Of a stretch of 64,000 nucleotides of DNA, positions 7,623 through 16,031 are shown piece by piece. The position numbers and the translations under genes were made by a program. The stretch lies in the NCBI RefSeq assembly GCF_009362815.1, contig NZ_WHNX01000004.1:1-64000 (forward strand). The letters are read 5' to 3'. This stretch comes from Alkalibaculum sporogenes. Lineage in GTDB: Bacteria > Bacillota > Clostridia > Eubacteriales > Alkalibacteraceae. The notes under the pieces were generated by a model. That model made no database searches and was not told the DNA's origin. It saw only the letters and a program-made list of their open reading frames with translations. Numbering within the stretch: the stretch's first letter is position 1; every line of letters starts with the position of its first letter.

Positions 7623-8336
7623 ATGATAATTAAAAATAAAAAGAGATATATTTTATTTTTAACTATAATGTTTGTAATGATTATGTTTTTGACAACTTTT
7701 GAAAATGCAGTTTTTGCTCAAGAAAGGGTTATATATTACGGTAGTGACCCTGATGCGGTTGGGAAAGTCCAAAGAAATCTTAAAGATTGGGGTTATTATG
7801 ACTATAATATAGATGGTCATTTTGGGTGGAGAACAGAAGAAGCAGTAAAGAGTTTTCAGAGAAAACACGGTTTAACTCCAGATGGAGTTTGTGGATCTAA
7901 GACTTTAGAAGCTTTAGGTTTAAGTAATTTAATATCAAGCCCGGCTAAAAAGACTACCAATAGGACACAAACCGCTGGTGGGACTAGGAGTGAGGCATAT
8001 CTACTAGCTCAATGTATTAATGGTGAAGCGAGAGGAGAGCCTTATGAAGGGCAAGTAGCAGTCGCTGCTGTTATTCTAAACAGAGTGAAAAATGCATCTT
8101 TTCCAAATAGTATAAGTGGAGTTATTTATCAGCCTGGAGCATTTGATGCAGTTTCAGATGGTCAAATATATTTAGAACCAAGACAGTCATCTATTAAAGC
8201 TGCTAATGATGCAATGGCAGGTTGGGATCCTTCAGGGGGAGCAATTTATTATTATAACCCAGTCACTTCTACAAACCAATGGATATTATCGAGACCTATA
8301 ATTAATAGGATTGGCAAACACGTGTTTTGCAAGTAA
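7623..8336 (+). CDS. sleB: Spore cortex-lytic enzyme SleB
   Basis: Germination transglycosylase that attacks muramic-delta-lactam cortex peptidoglycan. An N-terminal signal/anchor helix (about residues 8-28) is followed by a peptidoglycan-binding domain (VGKVQRNLKDWGYYDY to FGWRTEEAVKSFQRKHG) and a SleB/hydrolase_2 domain with INGEARGEP, whose Glu is the likely catalytic residue, and VILNRV. AGGAGGG lies 7 nt before the ATG; an in-frame TTG at 7605 overlaps that site and is rejected. The product is 237 aa. The partner gene ypeB follows 12 bp later. Confidence 0.93.
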   Translation: MIIKNKKRYILFLTIMFVMIMFLTTFENAVFAQERVIYYGSDPDAVGKVQRNLKDWGYYDYNIDGHFGWRTEEAVKSFQRKHGLTPDGVCGSKTLEALGLSNLISSPAKKTTNRTQTAGGTRSEAYLLAQCINGEARGEPYEGQVAVAAVILNRVKNASFPNSISGVIYQPGAFDAVSDGQIYLEPRQSSIKAANDAMAGWDPSGGAIYYYNPVTSTNQWILSRPIINRIGKHVFCK

Positions 8337-8348
8337 AGGAGGTGTAAT

Positions 8349-9692
8349 ATGAGTAAAAATGTGATAATTGGAGTTCTAGTAGTAGCCTTAGCTGTGGCAG
8401 GGTTTATAGGATTTCAGCAAAACGAGGATAAAACTGTTTATAGAACTCAATTAGAGAATACCTATCAGTATAATTTTCAAGCACTATTAACTACTGTAAA
8501 AAACATTGAAACAAATATGTCAAAAGCTATGATTAGTTCCTCAGATTCCATGTCTATTGAGTTACTCTCAGACGTATGGAGACAATCTGATTTAGCCCAG
8601 AATTACTTGAGCAGGTTACCATTAGGTCATAGAGTGCTGAAAGATACAGAGACATTTTTAAATAAATTAAGTAATTTTTCATATGCCATGGCGAAGATTA
8701 ATATGAATGGTAAAAAGTTGAACGACGATCAACAGGCAGACTTAGAAAGGCTAAAGAATAGCAGTACCTATTTATTACAGCAGTTAAATACAATGAATGA
8801 GCAGATACAACAAGGAGAAGTAAAGTTTAGTTCAGATGATATAAATCAAGCACGAGAACAATTAGATGAAGCATCAGATAATTTGGTGACTAAAGGTTTT
8901 ACTGCCGTCGATAAGGAAATGGTAGATTATCCAAAATTGATTTACGATGGACCATTTTCAGATCATATTGAAGATATTAAGCCAAAAGGTTTAAAAGGGG
9001 ATAAAGTTACTAAAGAAGATGGCGAAGAAAAAGTAAAAGAGTTTATGGGTGATGAAATTGAGAGTATAGAGAGTTCTGAGAAAAGTGAAGGTGTAATTAC
9101 TACTTTTATGTACAATTTGAATCTTAAAGACAAAGAGGAAAATGGATATATAGAAATTTCAGAAAATGGTGGAAATGTGCTTAAATTTATGAAAAATAGG
9201 CTTCCAGACGAACAAAAAATTTCAATGGAGGAAGCACAAAAGAAAGCAGATGACTATCTAAAAGAGATAGGGTATGTAGATATGGTAAATACCTATCATG
9301 AAAAGTATTCAAATACAGGAGTATTTAATTATGCATATTCACAGGATGATGTGGTAGTATATGCAGACCTAATTAAAATTCAAATAGCTTTAGATGATGG
9401 AGAGGTCTTAGGACTTGAAGCTCAAGGTTTCCACATGGCACATCATAATCGAAAAATCGAAGAAGCTGAAATCACTTTAGAGGATGCAAAAGAAAACTTG
9501 AGTACTAGACTTGAAGTAACTAGTGAAAGACTTGCATTAATTCCTACAGAGTTTGAAACTGAAGTGTTATGTTATGAGTTCAAAGGAACTTATAAAAATG
9601 AGATGTATATAATTTATGTTAATGCAAAAACAGGGAAAGAACAACAAATACTAAAAATTATCGAAGGTGACGAGTCTGTGCTAACACTGTAA
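8349..9692 (+). CDS. ypeB: Germination protein YpeB
   Basis: Membrane-anchored spore protein needed for stability and proper localisation of SleB. An N-terminal transmembrane helix (about residues 5-22) precedes a helical region and PepSY-like repeats in the C-terminal half. The 447-aa length and the position directly after sleB match the conserved pair. AAGGAGGTG precedes ATG. Expected to be made in the forespore with SleB; no separate promoter is seen. Confidence 0.92.
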   Translation: MSKNVIIGVLVVALAVAGFIGFQQNEDKTVYRTQLENTYQYNFQALLTTVKNIETNMSKAMISSSDSMSIELLSDVWRQSDLAQNYLSRLPLGHRVLKDTETFLNKLSNFSYAMAKINMNGKKLNDDQQADLERLKNSSTYLLQQLNTMNEQIQQGEVKFSSDDINQAREQLDEASDNLVTKGFTAVDKEMVDYPKLIYDGPFSDHIEDIKPKGLKGDKVTKEDGEEKVKEFMGDEIESIESSEKSEGVITTFMYNLNLKDKEENGYIEISENGGNVLKFMKNRLPDEQKISMEEAQKKADDYLKEIGYVDMVNTYHEKYSNTGVFNYAYSQDDVVVYADLIKIQIALDDGEVLGLEAQGFHMAHHNRKIEEAEITLEDAKENLSTRLEVTSERLALIPTEFETEVLCYEFKGTYKNEMYIIYVNAKTGKEQQILKIIEGDESVLTL

Positions 9693-9739
9693 ATCTTTGC
9701 TACCAAAGTAAATTCAGCTATTTTGGGTTAAGTATAATA

Positions 9740-9763
9740 GCAAATTACGCACTGATAATTTGC
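9740..9763. repeat. Short inverted repeat downstream of ypeB
   Basis: GCAAATTA (9740-9747) pairs with TAATTTGC (9756-9763) around an 8-nt loop. No T-tract follows, so terminator function is doubtful. Confidence 0.35.
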
Positions 9764-9810
9764 ATATGAGAGTAAAACTCCAGTCAATTAGCTAACCAAA
9801 CTGTAACATC

Positions 9811-9843
9811 ACAAATAGCTGCTATTCTTTAGCAGCTATTTGT
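9811..9843. terminator. Inverted repeat before ychF, possible ypeB terminator
   Basis: A perfect 13-bp stem, ACAAATAGCTGCT (9811-9823) and AGCAGCTATTTGT (9831-9843), with a 7-nt loop. The following sequence is TGTATAAT, not a T run, so the T content is inside the stem. TATAAT at 9846-9851 may be the -10 box of ychF, which would put this repeat over the -35 region. Confidence 0.5.
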
Positions 9844-9883
9844 TGTATAATATATTCTATCTATACATGAGAGGAAGTAATAA

Positions 9884-10975
9884 ATGAAGATTGGAATAGT
9901 TGGATTACCGAATGTAGGAAAAAGTACTTTGTTTAATGCAATAACAAAAGCAGGAGCTCAATCTGCAAATTACCCGTTTTGTACAATTGAACCTAATGTA
10001 GGAGTAGTATCTGTTCCAGATGAACGTTTAGATAAATTAGCTTCACTGTATAATTCCCAAAAAGTTATTCCTACAGCAATAGAATTCTTCGATATTGCCG
10101 GATTAGTTAAAGGTGCTAGCAAGGGAGAAGGTCTGGGAAATAAGTTTTTAGCGCATATACGTGAAGTGGACGCAATCGCTCATGTTGTACGCTGTTTTGA
10201 AGATACAAATATTATACATGTGGAAGGAAAGATAGGGCCATTACGTGATATTGAAACAATTAATCTAGAGTTGGCATTTGCTGATATTGAAGTGATAGAA
10301 AGAAGAATACAAAGGACTTCAAAGAATGCTAGGTCTGGGAGCAAAAATGATACAGCAGAACTAACGATACTTGAAAAAGTTAAAAATATACTAGAAGAAG
10401 GAAAGTTTGCTTCACGGGTATATTTTACTGATGAAGAATGGGAATTTATTAAAACACTCCAATTACTAACTACCAAGCCAGTACTTTATATTGCAAATGT
10501 AGCAGAAGAAGAACTTGGTGAAGAAGATAATGATCTAGTAGAAGAATTAAAAACACATGCTAATAAAGAAGATGCAGAAGTCATTAAGATATGTGCAAAA
10601 ATTGAAGAAGAAATTTCACAGTTGGATAATGAAGAGAAAGAAGAGTTTTTAAGTGAATTGGGTCTAAGTGAGTCTGGTTTAGATAAAGTAATAAAGTCAG
10701 GTTATATCTTGCTAGGTTTAATTACCTATATAACAGCTGGGCCTAAAGAAGTTAGAGCATGGACGATAACGGAAGGAACAAAGGCGCCACAAGCTGCAGG
10801 AAAAATTCATACTGATTTCGAACGTGGTTTTATTAGAGCGGAGATAACTCCTTTTGATAGACTATTAGAAGCAGGTTCGGATGTAAAATCTAAGGAACTT
10901 GGATGGACTCGTATAGAAGGTAAAGATTATGTGGTAAAAGATGGTGATGTAATCTTATTTAGATTTAATGTGTGA
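9884..10975 (+). CDS. ychF: Redox-regulated ATPase YchF (Obg-family)
   Basis: Ribosome-associated P-loop protein of the YchF/OLA1 family that prefers ATP. G1 is GLPNVGKST at residues 6-14, the G3 region has the FFDIAGLVKGASKGEGLGN block, and the C-terminal TGS domain (FRAEITPFD-like, EGKDYVVKDGDVILFRFNV) is complete. The 363-aa length is standard. GAGGAAG precedes ATG. Its last 8 bases overlap the next gene. Confidence 0.96.
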   Translation: MKIGIVGLPNVGKSTLFNAITKAGAQSANYPFCTIEPNVGVVSVPDERLDKLASLYNSQKVIPTAIEFFDIAGLVKGASKGEGLGNKFLAHIREVDAIAHVVRCFEDTNIIHVEGKIGPLRDIETINLELAFADIEVIERRIQRTSKNARSGSKNDTAELTILEKVKNILEEGKFASRVYFTDEEWEFIKTLQLLTTKPVLYIANVAEEELGEEDNDLVEELKTHANKEDAEVIKICAKIEEEISQLDNEEKEEFLSELGLSESGLDKVIKSGYILLGLITYITAGPKEVRAWTITEGTKAPQAAGKIHTDFERGFIRAEITPFDRLLEAGSDVKSKELGWTRIEGKDYVVKDGDVILFRFNV

Positions 10976-11552
10976 TATAGCTATGGAAAGTATTAGTAAT
11001 TTACTTAGTAAATCGCCTATCATACCAGCCTGTAGAAGTGATAAACAGTTAGAAGATGCATTATGTAGTGAAGTTAATGTGATTTTTCTATTAGAGTCTA
11101 ATATTAGCAATTTTAAAGAAAAAATTGAGGCAATTAAAGCTGTTAATAAATATGCATTTGTACATTTTGATCTAATAAATGGTTTGTCACAAGATAATAG
11201 TGCACTAGAGTATTTGGTGGATCAATGTCATCCACATGGGATAATAACAACCAGAAAAAACTTAATTATGACAGGAAAAAAATTAGGTTTATACACTATA
11301 CAGAGAATGTTTTTAATTGACACCACATCTATAACATCTGCAATTTCTATGGCTAAAAATACAAAACCTGATGCAATAGAAATACTGCCAGGTATTGCAC
11401 CTAAAGTTATTAGAGCCATTAAAAATAAAATAGAGACCCCCATTATAACTGGGGGTCTTATCACAAACTCTGTAGAAATTGTCAACGCATTAAAAGCAGG
11501 AGCCGTAGGTGTATCTGTTTCAAGACAAAGTTTATGGAGTAGTGTAGAGTAG
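10968..11552 (+). CDS. glpP: GlpP-family glycerol-3-phosphate-responsive antiterminator
   Basis: TIM-barrel RNA-binding regulator that in Bacillus binds glycerol-3-phosphate and prevents termination in glp leaders. The SPIIPACRS start, HFDLINGLS, HPHGIITTR, EILPGIAPKVI and TPIITGGLI segments are characteristic. The 194-aa length fits. The ATG overlaps ychF by 8 bases with no obvious ribosome binding site, so translation may be coupled; ATG at 10983 is an alternative. No glpF, glpK or glpD lies nearby, so its targets are elsewhere. Confidence 0.88.
   Translation: MCDIAMESISNLLSKSPIIPACRSDKQLEDALCSEVNVIFLLESNISNFKEKIEAIKAVNKYAFVHFDLINGLSQDNSALEYLVDQCHPHGIITTRKNLIMTGKKLGLYTIQRMFLIDTTSITSAISMAKNTKPDAIEILPGIAPKVIRAIKNKIETPIITGGLITNSVEIVNALKAGAVGVSVSRQSLWSSVE
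11434..11458. repeat. Hairpin inside glpP
   Basis: AGACCCCC (11434-11441) and GGGGGTCT (11451-11458) form a perfect GC-rich 8-bp stem with a 9-nt loop in an AT-rich gene. It encodes the conserved TPIITGG segment, so it may be coincidental. Confidence 0.4.
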
Positions 11553-11561
11553 CTACTCTAC
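11544..11561. repeat. 18-bp perfect palindrome between convergent stops
   Basis: GTAGAGTAGCTACTCTAC is its own reverse complement. It contains the glpP stop codon and abuts the stop codon of the convergent HD-GYP gene at 11562. It may help transcription from both sides to end, but lacks T-tracts. Confidence 0.6.
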
Positions 11562-12680
11562 CTAAATTTGTATTATATTTTCGAGTTTCAAATCATCTTC
11601 CCGGTATATACCTTCAATAACAACTGTAGTATGTGTCAACAAGTCTACTTCTGTGAAAGTGATTTCACTGCAATGGTGATTTATCACTTTTACTATTGGT
11701 CTCAATACACAGTGAGGATTTATTTCTTTAATAACTGCAATCCTCTGATTACTTAAATTTACTAGTGTACCTACTGGATAAGGCACAATTCTTTTAATAA
11801 AGGCTCGGACAATATCTAAATCAAAATCAATACCACAAGATCCCATAATAAGTTCTAATGCTTCATTTGGGGACATAGCTTTTCGATAGGATCTATCTGA
11901 TGTTAGTGCATCATATACATCACATACTGCTATTATTTTAGCAAATATCGAAATTCTTCTACTGTTTAGTCTATTAGGATATCCTGTACCATCAACTTTT
12001 TCATGATGTTCTGAAATAATGGATAAAGTAATAGGATCTAAAGAAAGGTGTTGATGTAAGTAATCATGCCCTAGAGTTGGATGATTACGTATTAAATCAA
12101 ATTCCTGATCTGATAATTTTCCAGGTTTCAATAAAACTGTTTTAGGTATAAAAACTTTGCCAAAATCGTGAAGTAGAGCACCTATTGCTATAGATTGCAA
12201 TTGCTTTTTTTTATAACCTAGTTCTATTCCAAGTACGATTGCTAATACAGCAGTGTTTACACAATGTTGGTAGGTGTAATCATCCATTGTTTTAATATCT
12301 ACTAAATTAATAACGACATCTTTGTTTGTAAATATATTATCAACAATTTCATTAGCTAATATTGCTATGTTTGCAAGAGGATCTGATGAATTATTTGTAG
12401 GATTTACTTTACTAAGTGATTTTCGGTGCATATCTTTGAAAGAGTTTTTTAAGGTTTGTACCGCTTTTTGCCTAAATTCAGGACTTATTATATCTGTAAT
12501 AATTTCATCACTGTAAGAATCTTGTATATATAATGAAGAAATGCCATTATTTATAGCTTTTACAATTAATTTATCGTTTAGTGGATATCCAGCTCGTAAC
12601 AAAGGTATGCCAGTTGTATTGTATATGGTTTTTGCTAAAATAGTTCCATCCTTAATAGAATTAATAGGAACGAGCCTCAT
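11562..12680 (-). CDS. HD-GYP domain protein, probable c-di-GMP phosphodiesterase
   Basis: The C-terminal half carries a complete HD-GYP domain: HD pair H171/D172 in LLHDFGK, the downstream HP of RNHPTLGHDYL, and HHEKVDGTGYPNRL around residues 223-235, the GYP signature of enzymes that hydrolyse c-di-GMP to pGpG/GMP. The N-terminal about 130 residues start with a DUF3391-like stretch (MRLVPINSIKDGTILAKTI) with no sensor domain or membrane helix, so it looks cytosolic. AAAGG lies 10 nt before ATG. It is divergent from the chemotaxis operon, and the same window holds c-di-GMP riboswitches and a PilZ protein, which supports a role in motility control. Confidence 0.88.
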   Translation of the reverse strand: MRLVPINSIKDGTILAKTIYNTTGIPLLRAGYPLNDKLIVKAINNGISSLYIQDSYSDEIITDIISPEFRQKAVQTLKNSFKDMHRKSLSKVNPTNNSSDPLANIAILANEIVDNIFTNKDVVINLVDIKTMDDYTYQHCVNTAVLAIVLGIELGYKKKQLQSIAIGALLHDFGKVFIPKTVLLKPGKLSDQEFDLIRNHPTLGHDYLHQHLSLDPITLSIISEHHEKVDGTGYPNRLNSRRISIFAKIIAVCDVYDALTSDRSYRKAMSPNEALELIMGSCGIDFDLDIVRAFIKRIVPYPVGTLVNLSNQRIAVIKEINPHCVLRPIVKVINHHCSEITFTEVDLLTHTTVVIEGIYREDDLKLENIIQI

Positions 12681-12762
12681 GGATTCACAACCTTTCTATC
12701 GTATATATGAATTTGCTACAAGCTACATGAAGGTTCTAAACTTGAAAACTATCCATGTTTAT

Positions 12763-12791
12763 ATATTAAACGCTTTAGCATTTGATTGCAA
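12763..12791 (-). promoter_or_regulatory. Housekeeping-type promoter for the HD-GYP gene
   Basis: On the minus strand TTGCAA (12791-12786), a 17-bp spacer and TAATAT (12768-12763) fit a vegetative promoter, giving a leader of roughly 75 nt. Confidence 0.5.
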
Positions 12792-12851
12792 ACGATAAAT
12801 TCATATTAGCAATAATATTTAATAATATTAAATATTATGTCGAAATGATAT

Positions 12852-12878
12852 TAATAAATAAACGAATCTACACGATAT
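12852..12878 (+). promoter_or_regulatory. Sigma-D-like promoter for the chemotaxis operon
   Basis: TAAT, 15 nt, then CACGATAT, close to the flagellar sigma factor consensus TAAA-N15-GCCGATAT. It lies about 30 bp before the cheW ribosome binding site. The same pattern precedes flgM and flagellin in this window. Confidence 0.5.
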
Positions 12879-12911
12879 ATATATCATTAATGAGTGTGAG
12901 GAGGAATTATT

Positions 12912-13358
12912 ATGGAGCAATTTATCGTATTTGAAAATAATCAGCAGAATTTTGCCCTTGATATTTCAAAGATAGAGAGAATAATTGAGTACAAGCAACC
13001 AAAAAAAATACCTGAGTCTTCAGAGTATTTGTTAGGAATAATCGAGTATAATGATAAAATTCTACCTATTATTGATTTAACTAATAGATTATATAATATT
13101 CAATCATCTCATCAAGAAGACGCGAAAATTGTTGTAATACTTTGGAAAAGCAAGCAAATAGGATTAGTAGTAGATGCTATTTTAGGTATTCATAGTTTTA
13201 GTGAGGAACAATATGAACAAAATAACGATTCGCAGATTTCTAAGGAGTATATACGTGGATTTATTAAGAGTGAAGAAGATATTACAATAGTTCTTGATAC
13301 TGATCAAATATTCAAAGAAAATCAAGAAAGAGAATTGATGTTAGTAGGAAACAATTAG
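12912..13358 (+). CDS. cheW: Chemotaxis coupling protein CheW
   Basis: SH3-like adaptor that joins chemoreceptors to the CheA kinase at the inner membrane array. QFIVFENNQQNFALDISKIERII, the LLGIIEYNDKILPIIDL core and IGLVVDAILGI match CheW. Length 148 aa. GAGGAGG precedes ATG. It is the first gene of the chemotaxis cluster and one of two cheW copies here (the other lies after cheY); this copy is the more divergent. No chemoreceptor gene is present in the window. Confidence 0.88.
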   Translation: MEQFIVFENNQQNFALDISKIERIIEYKQPKKIPESSEYLLGIIEYNDKILPIIDLTNRLYNIQSSHQEDAKIVVILWKSKQIGLVVDAILGIHSFSEEQYEQNNDSQISKEYIRGFIKSEEDITIVLDTDQIFKENQERELMLVGNN

Positions 13359-13516
13359 GAAAAAAGTTGAACATAAATGCTGAATTATAAGAATCGCATG
13401 ATTCCTTATTGCTGGCGTAATAACATTATTAAAATCATGATTAGGTGTTAAGAATTAGGTACTGTAAAATATAGTTATACATATAAAAGATAAGCGAATA
13501 GGAATTGATGGTGATT

Positions 13517-14002
13517 ATGTCGATAGAAATAAAAGTAGGTATCTCAGATTATCAAATATCGGAGGCTCCAGATAAATTAATTACACTAGGATTAGGGTCT
13601 TGTGTGGGTATTGCAATTTACGATAGGACTAGCAAAATTGGAGGTCTGAGTCATATAATGCTCCCAGATAGCACTTTTTTTAATAGGGATATAAAACCAG
13701 AAAAGTTTGCTGATTTGGCGATACCAAAGATGATTGATGAAATTAATGCAAAAATAAAATGTAGTAAATGCCTCGTCGCTAAGATTGCTGGTGGAGCAAG
13801 TATGTTTAACTTTCCAGATAAAAAAATGAACAGCAACATTGGGGAGAGAAATGTCATAGCAGTAGAGAAAATTCTTAAACAACTTCGGATACCTATACTA
13901 GCAAGCCATACTGGAGGTAAGATAGGTAGGACAATGATAGTGCATCTAGATACTTTTGATATAAATATTAGAACAGCAAACAAGGACATCCAAATTTTAT
14001 AA
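13517..14002 (+). CDS. cheD: Chemoreceptor glutamine deamidase CheD
   Basis: Deamidates receptor glutamines and, in Bacillus-type systems, activates CheC. Catalytic Cys29 in LGLGSCVGIAIYD and His46 in GGLSHIMLP are present, and AGGASMF and GGKIGRTM fit the family. ATG at 13517 gives the usual N-terminus (MSIEIKVGISDY, 161 aa); ATG 13508 is also possible and has slightly better spacing from AGGA. The gap to cheW (about 150 bp) has only a weak GAATC/GATTC hairpin. Confidence 0.92.
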   Translation: MSIEIKVGISDYQISEAPDKLITLGLGSCVGIAIYDRTSKIGGLSHIMLPDSTFFNRDIKPEKFADLAIPKMIDEINAKIKCSKCLVAKIAGGASMFNFPDKKMNSNIGERNVIAVEKILKQLRIPILASHTGGKIGRTMIVHLDTFDINIRTANKDIQIL

Positions 14003-14158
14003 TAGATTATTAATACAAGCGAATTACTCATAATAAGGACACAAAATATAACTGTAAAAGTTATTTTATCAGACTAATAACTTAAGAATTATAATCCGAC
14101 TAAAGATATGAACCCAATGGGTAATGACATAAAAGAATGCTAGAAAAGGAGGAATTGT

Positions 14159-15175
14159 ATGCCCATAAGATTATTGATTGTAGACGACTCAGCTTTTATG
14201 AGGAAGATTATAACAGATATTGTCGCAGAGTTTGACGGAGTTGAAGTAATAGGTATTGCTAGAAATGGATTAGACGCTCTTGATATAATCCCTACAGTGA
14301 TGCCGGATATTATTACTTTAGATGTTGAAATGCCTAGGCTAAATGGAATTGAGACATTAAAAAGAATAAAAGCAAAATATGATATACCTGTAATTATGCT
14401 TAGCTCACATACAGGAACAGATATAACGATTGAAGCATTGCAAGTTGGGGCTGTAGATTTCATTGAAAAACCTACAGATCTAAGGGCTAATTTATCAGAA
14501 CTTAAGACAGAATTAGAGATGAAAATTAAGTCTGTACTTAAAAAGAAAAAAACAGATTCACTACCTGTTCAAAGATTCAATATCCCGGATGTTAAGATAA
14601 CTAAAGAGATTAAAGCAGTTGTGATTGGTGCGTCTACAGGGGGACCCAAGGCATTAGTCCATTTAATAAGTAAGTTGCCAAGAAAAATGAATATACCAAT
14701 ATTTATCGTCCAACATATGCCAAAAGGTTTTACAACCTCTTTTGCGAATAGATTAGACAGTGAATCAAATGCAAAAGTTGTAGAGGCTAAAGATGGTATG
14801 ATAATACAGAATGGTACAGTATACTTAGCACCTGGAGATTTCCATATGATTATAGACAGAAATACAATTAGATTAAGTACAAATGAAAAGATTCATGGAG
14901 TTCGTCCTGCAGTAGATCATTTGTTCAAAACTGCCTCGGAAGTGTATAAAAGTAAACTTCTAGCTATTATAATGACTGGTATGGGAAAAGATGGTTCAGA
15001 GGGAATGAAGGTTATTAAAAATAATGGGGGATATAATCTAGCGCAAAATGAAGCGTCCTGTGTAGTCTATGGGATGCCCGGCAGTGCAGTCGCAAAAGGT
15101 GTTGTAGACGAAATATTAAGTTTAGAAGGTTTATCAACTAATCTAAACCGTGTAATTGGTGATTCTGCACAATAA
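14159..15175 (+). CDS. cheB: Chemotaxis response regulator protein-glutamate methylesterase CheB
   Basis: Removes methyl groups from chemoreceptors when phosphorylated by CheA. A receiver domain (acid pocket D9/D10, phosphoacceptor D55, LSSHT) occupies about residues 1-120, and a methylesterase domain follows with the Ser159 (GASTGGP), His186 (VQHMPKG) and Asp278 (GMGKDGSEG) triad. Length 338 aa. AAAAGGAGG precedes ATG. Lies between cheD and cheR, so adaptation enzymes are contiguous. Confidence 0.96.
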   Translation: MPIRLLIVDDSAFMRKIITDIVAEFDGVEVIGIARNGLDALDIIPTVMPDIITLDVEMPRLNGIETLKRIKAKYDIPVIMLSSHTGTDITIEALQVGAVDFIEKPTDLRANLSELKTELEMKIKSVLKKKKTDSLPVQRFNIPDVKITKEIKAVVIGASTGGPKALVHLISKLPRKMNIPIFIVQHMPKGFTTSFANRLDSESNAKVVEAKDGMIIQNGTVYLAPGDFHMIIDRNTIRLSTNEKIHGVRPAVDHLFKTASEVYKSKLLAIIMTGMGKDGSEGMKVIKNNGGYNLAQNEASCVVYGMPGSAVAKGVVDEILSLEGLSTNLNRVIGDSAQ

Positions 15176-15228
15176 AAAGTGTGGTATAAGTAACAACTTA
15201 TAACTATTAAACATATGAAGGTGAGAAA

Positions 15229-16002
15229 ATGGAACAAGATTTTGATTTTTTTTATAAATGGGCAAAATCAAAACTTAATATAGAACTAGATGCATATAAA
15301 GAAAATCAATTACAGAGAAGGATTACAACGGTAATGAAAAGCTCTGGTGCAACAAATTTAAAAGATTATGCGGAGCTGATTAGCAAGGATCAGCAAATAA
15401 AAAGAATATTTCTGGATTATATAACTATTAATGTAACGGAATTTTTTAGAAATAAAGAAATATTTGATGAATTTGAGTTAGTTATAAAAAATGTAATAAT
15501 ACCTAAGTTCAAATCTATCAAGATATGGAGTGCTGCGTGTTCTGTAGGAGCAGAGCCATACTCTTTAGCTATTATGTTGGATAGAAACAATTTTTCCATT
15601 AAAGAAAAAATTGTTGCTACAGACATAGATGATACAATACTAAAAAAAGCTCAAAATGGAGTGTTTAGGGAACACGAGATTAAAAATCTTAGTAAAAACG
15701 ACTTAGATAAATATTTTTCAATTAAAGATGATAGTTATTCAATTAAAGACAGTGTAAAAAGTATGGTGGCATTCAAAAAACACGATTTAATTTTAGATAA
15801 ATATGAACAAGGATTTCATGCAGTAATATGTAGGAACGTAACTATTTACTTTAAGAATGATGCTAAAAATGAAATTTATAGAAAAATACATGACTCATTA
15901 GTTCCAGGTGGCATATTTTTCACAGGTGCAACAGAGAGTATATACAATCCAAAAGAACTCGGATTTAAAAAGTTATCAACTTTTATATATGAAAAAGTAT
16001 AG
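15229..16002 (+). CDS. cheR: Chemotaxis protein methyltransferase CheR
   Basis: SAM-dependent methylation of receptor glutamates, opposing CheB. The N-terminal helical domain includes YKENQLQRRI; the TEFFRNKEIFDEF motif and the SAM-binding IWSAACSVGAEPYSLAIML are intact, as is VICRNVTIYF. Length 257 aa is typical. AAGGTGAG precedes ATG. Same operon as cheB and cheA. Confidence 0.95.
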   Translation: MEQDFDFFYKWAKSKLNIELDAYKENQLQRRITTVMKSSGATNLKDYAELISKDQQIKRIFLDYITINVTEFFRNKEIFDEFELVIKNVIIPKFKSIKIWSAACSVGAEPYSLAIMLDRNNFSIKEKIVATDIDDTILKKAQNGVFREHEIKNLSKNDLDKYFSIKDDSYSIKDSVKSMVAFKKHDLILDKYEQGFHAVICRNVTIYFKNDAKNEIYRKIHDSLVPGGIFFTGATESIYNPKELGFKKLSTFIYEKV

Positions 16003-16031
16003 CAGTTAATAATACAAGGAGGTGTCAGTTC

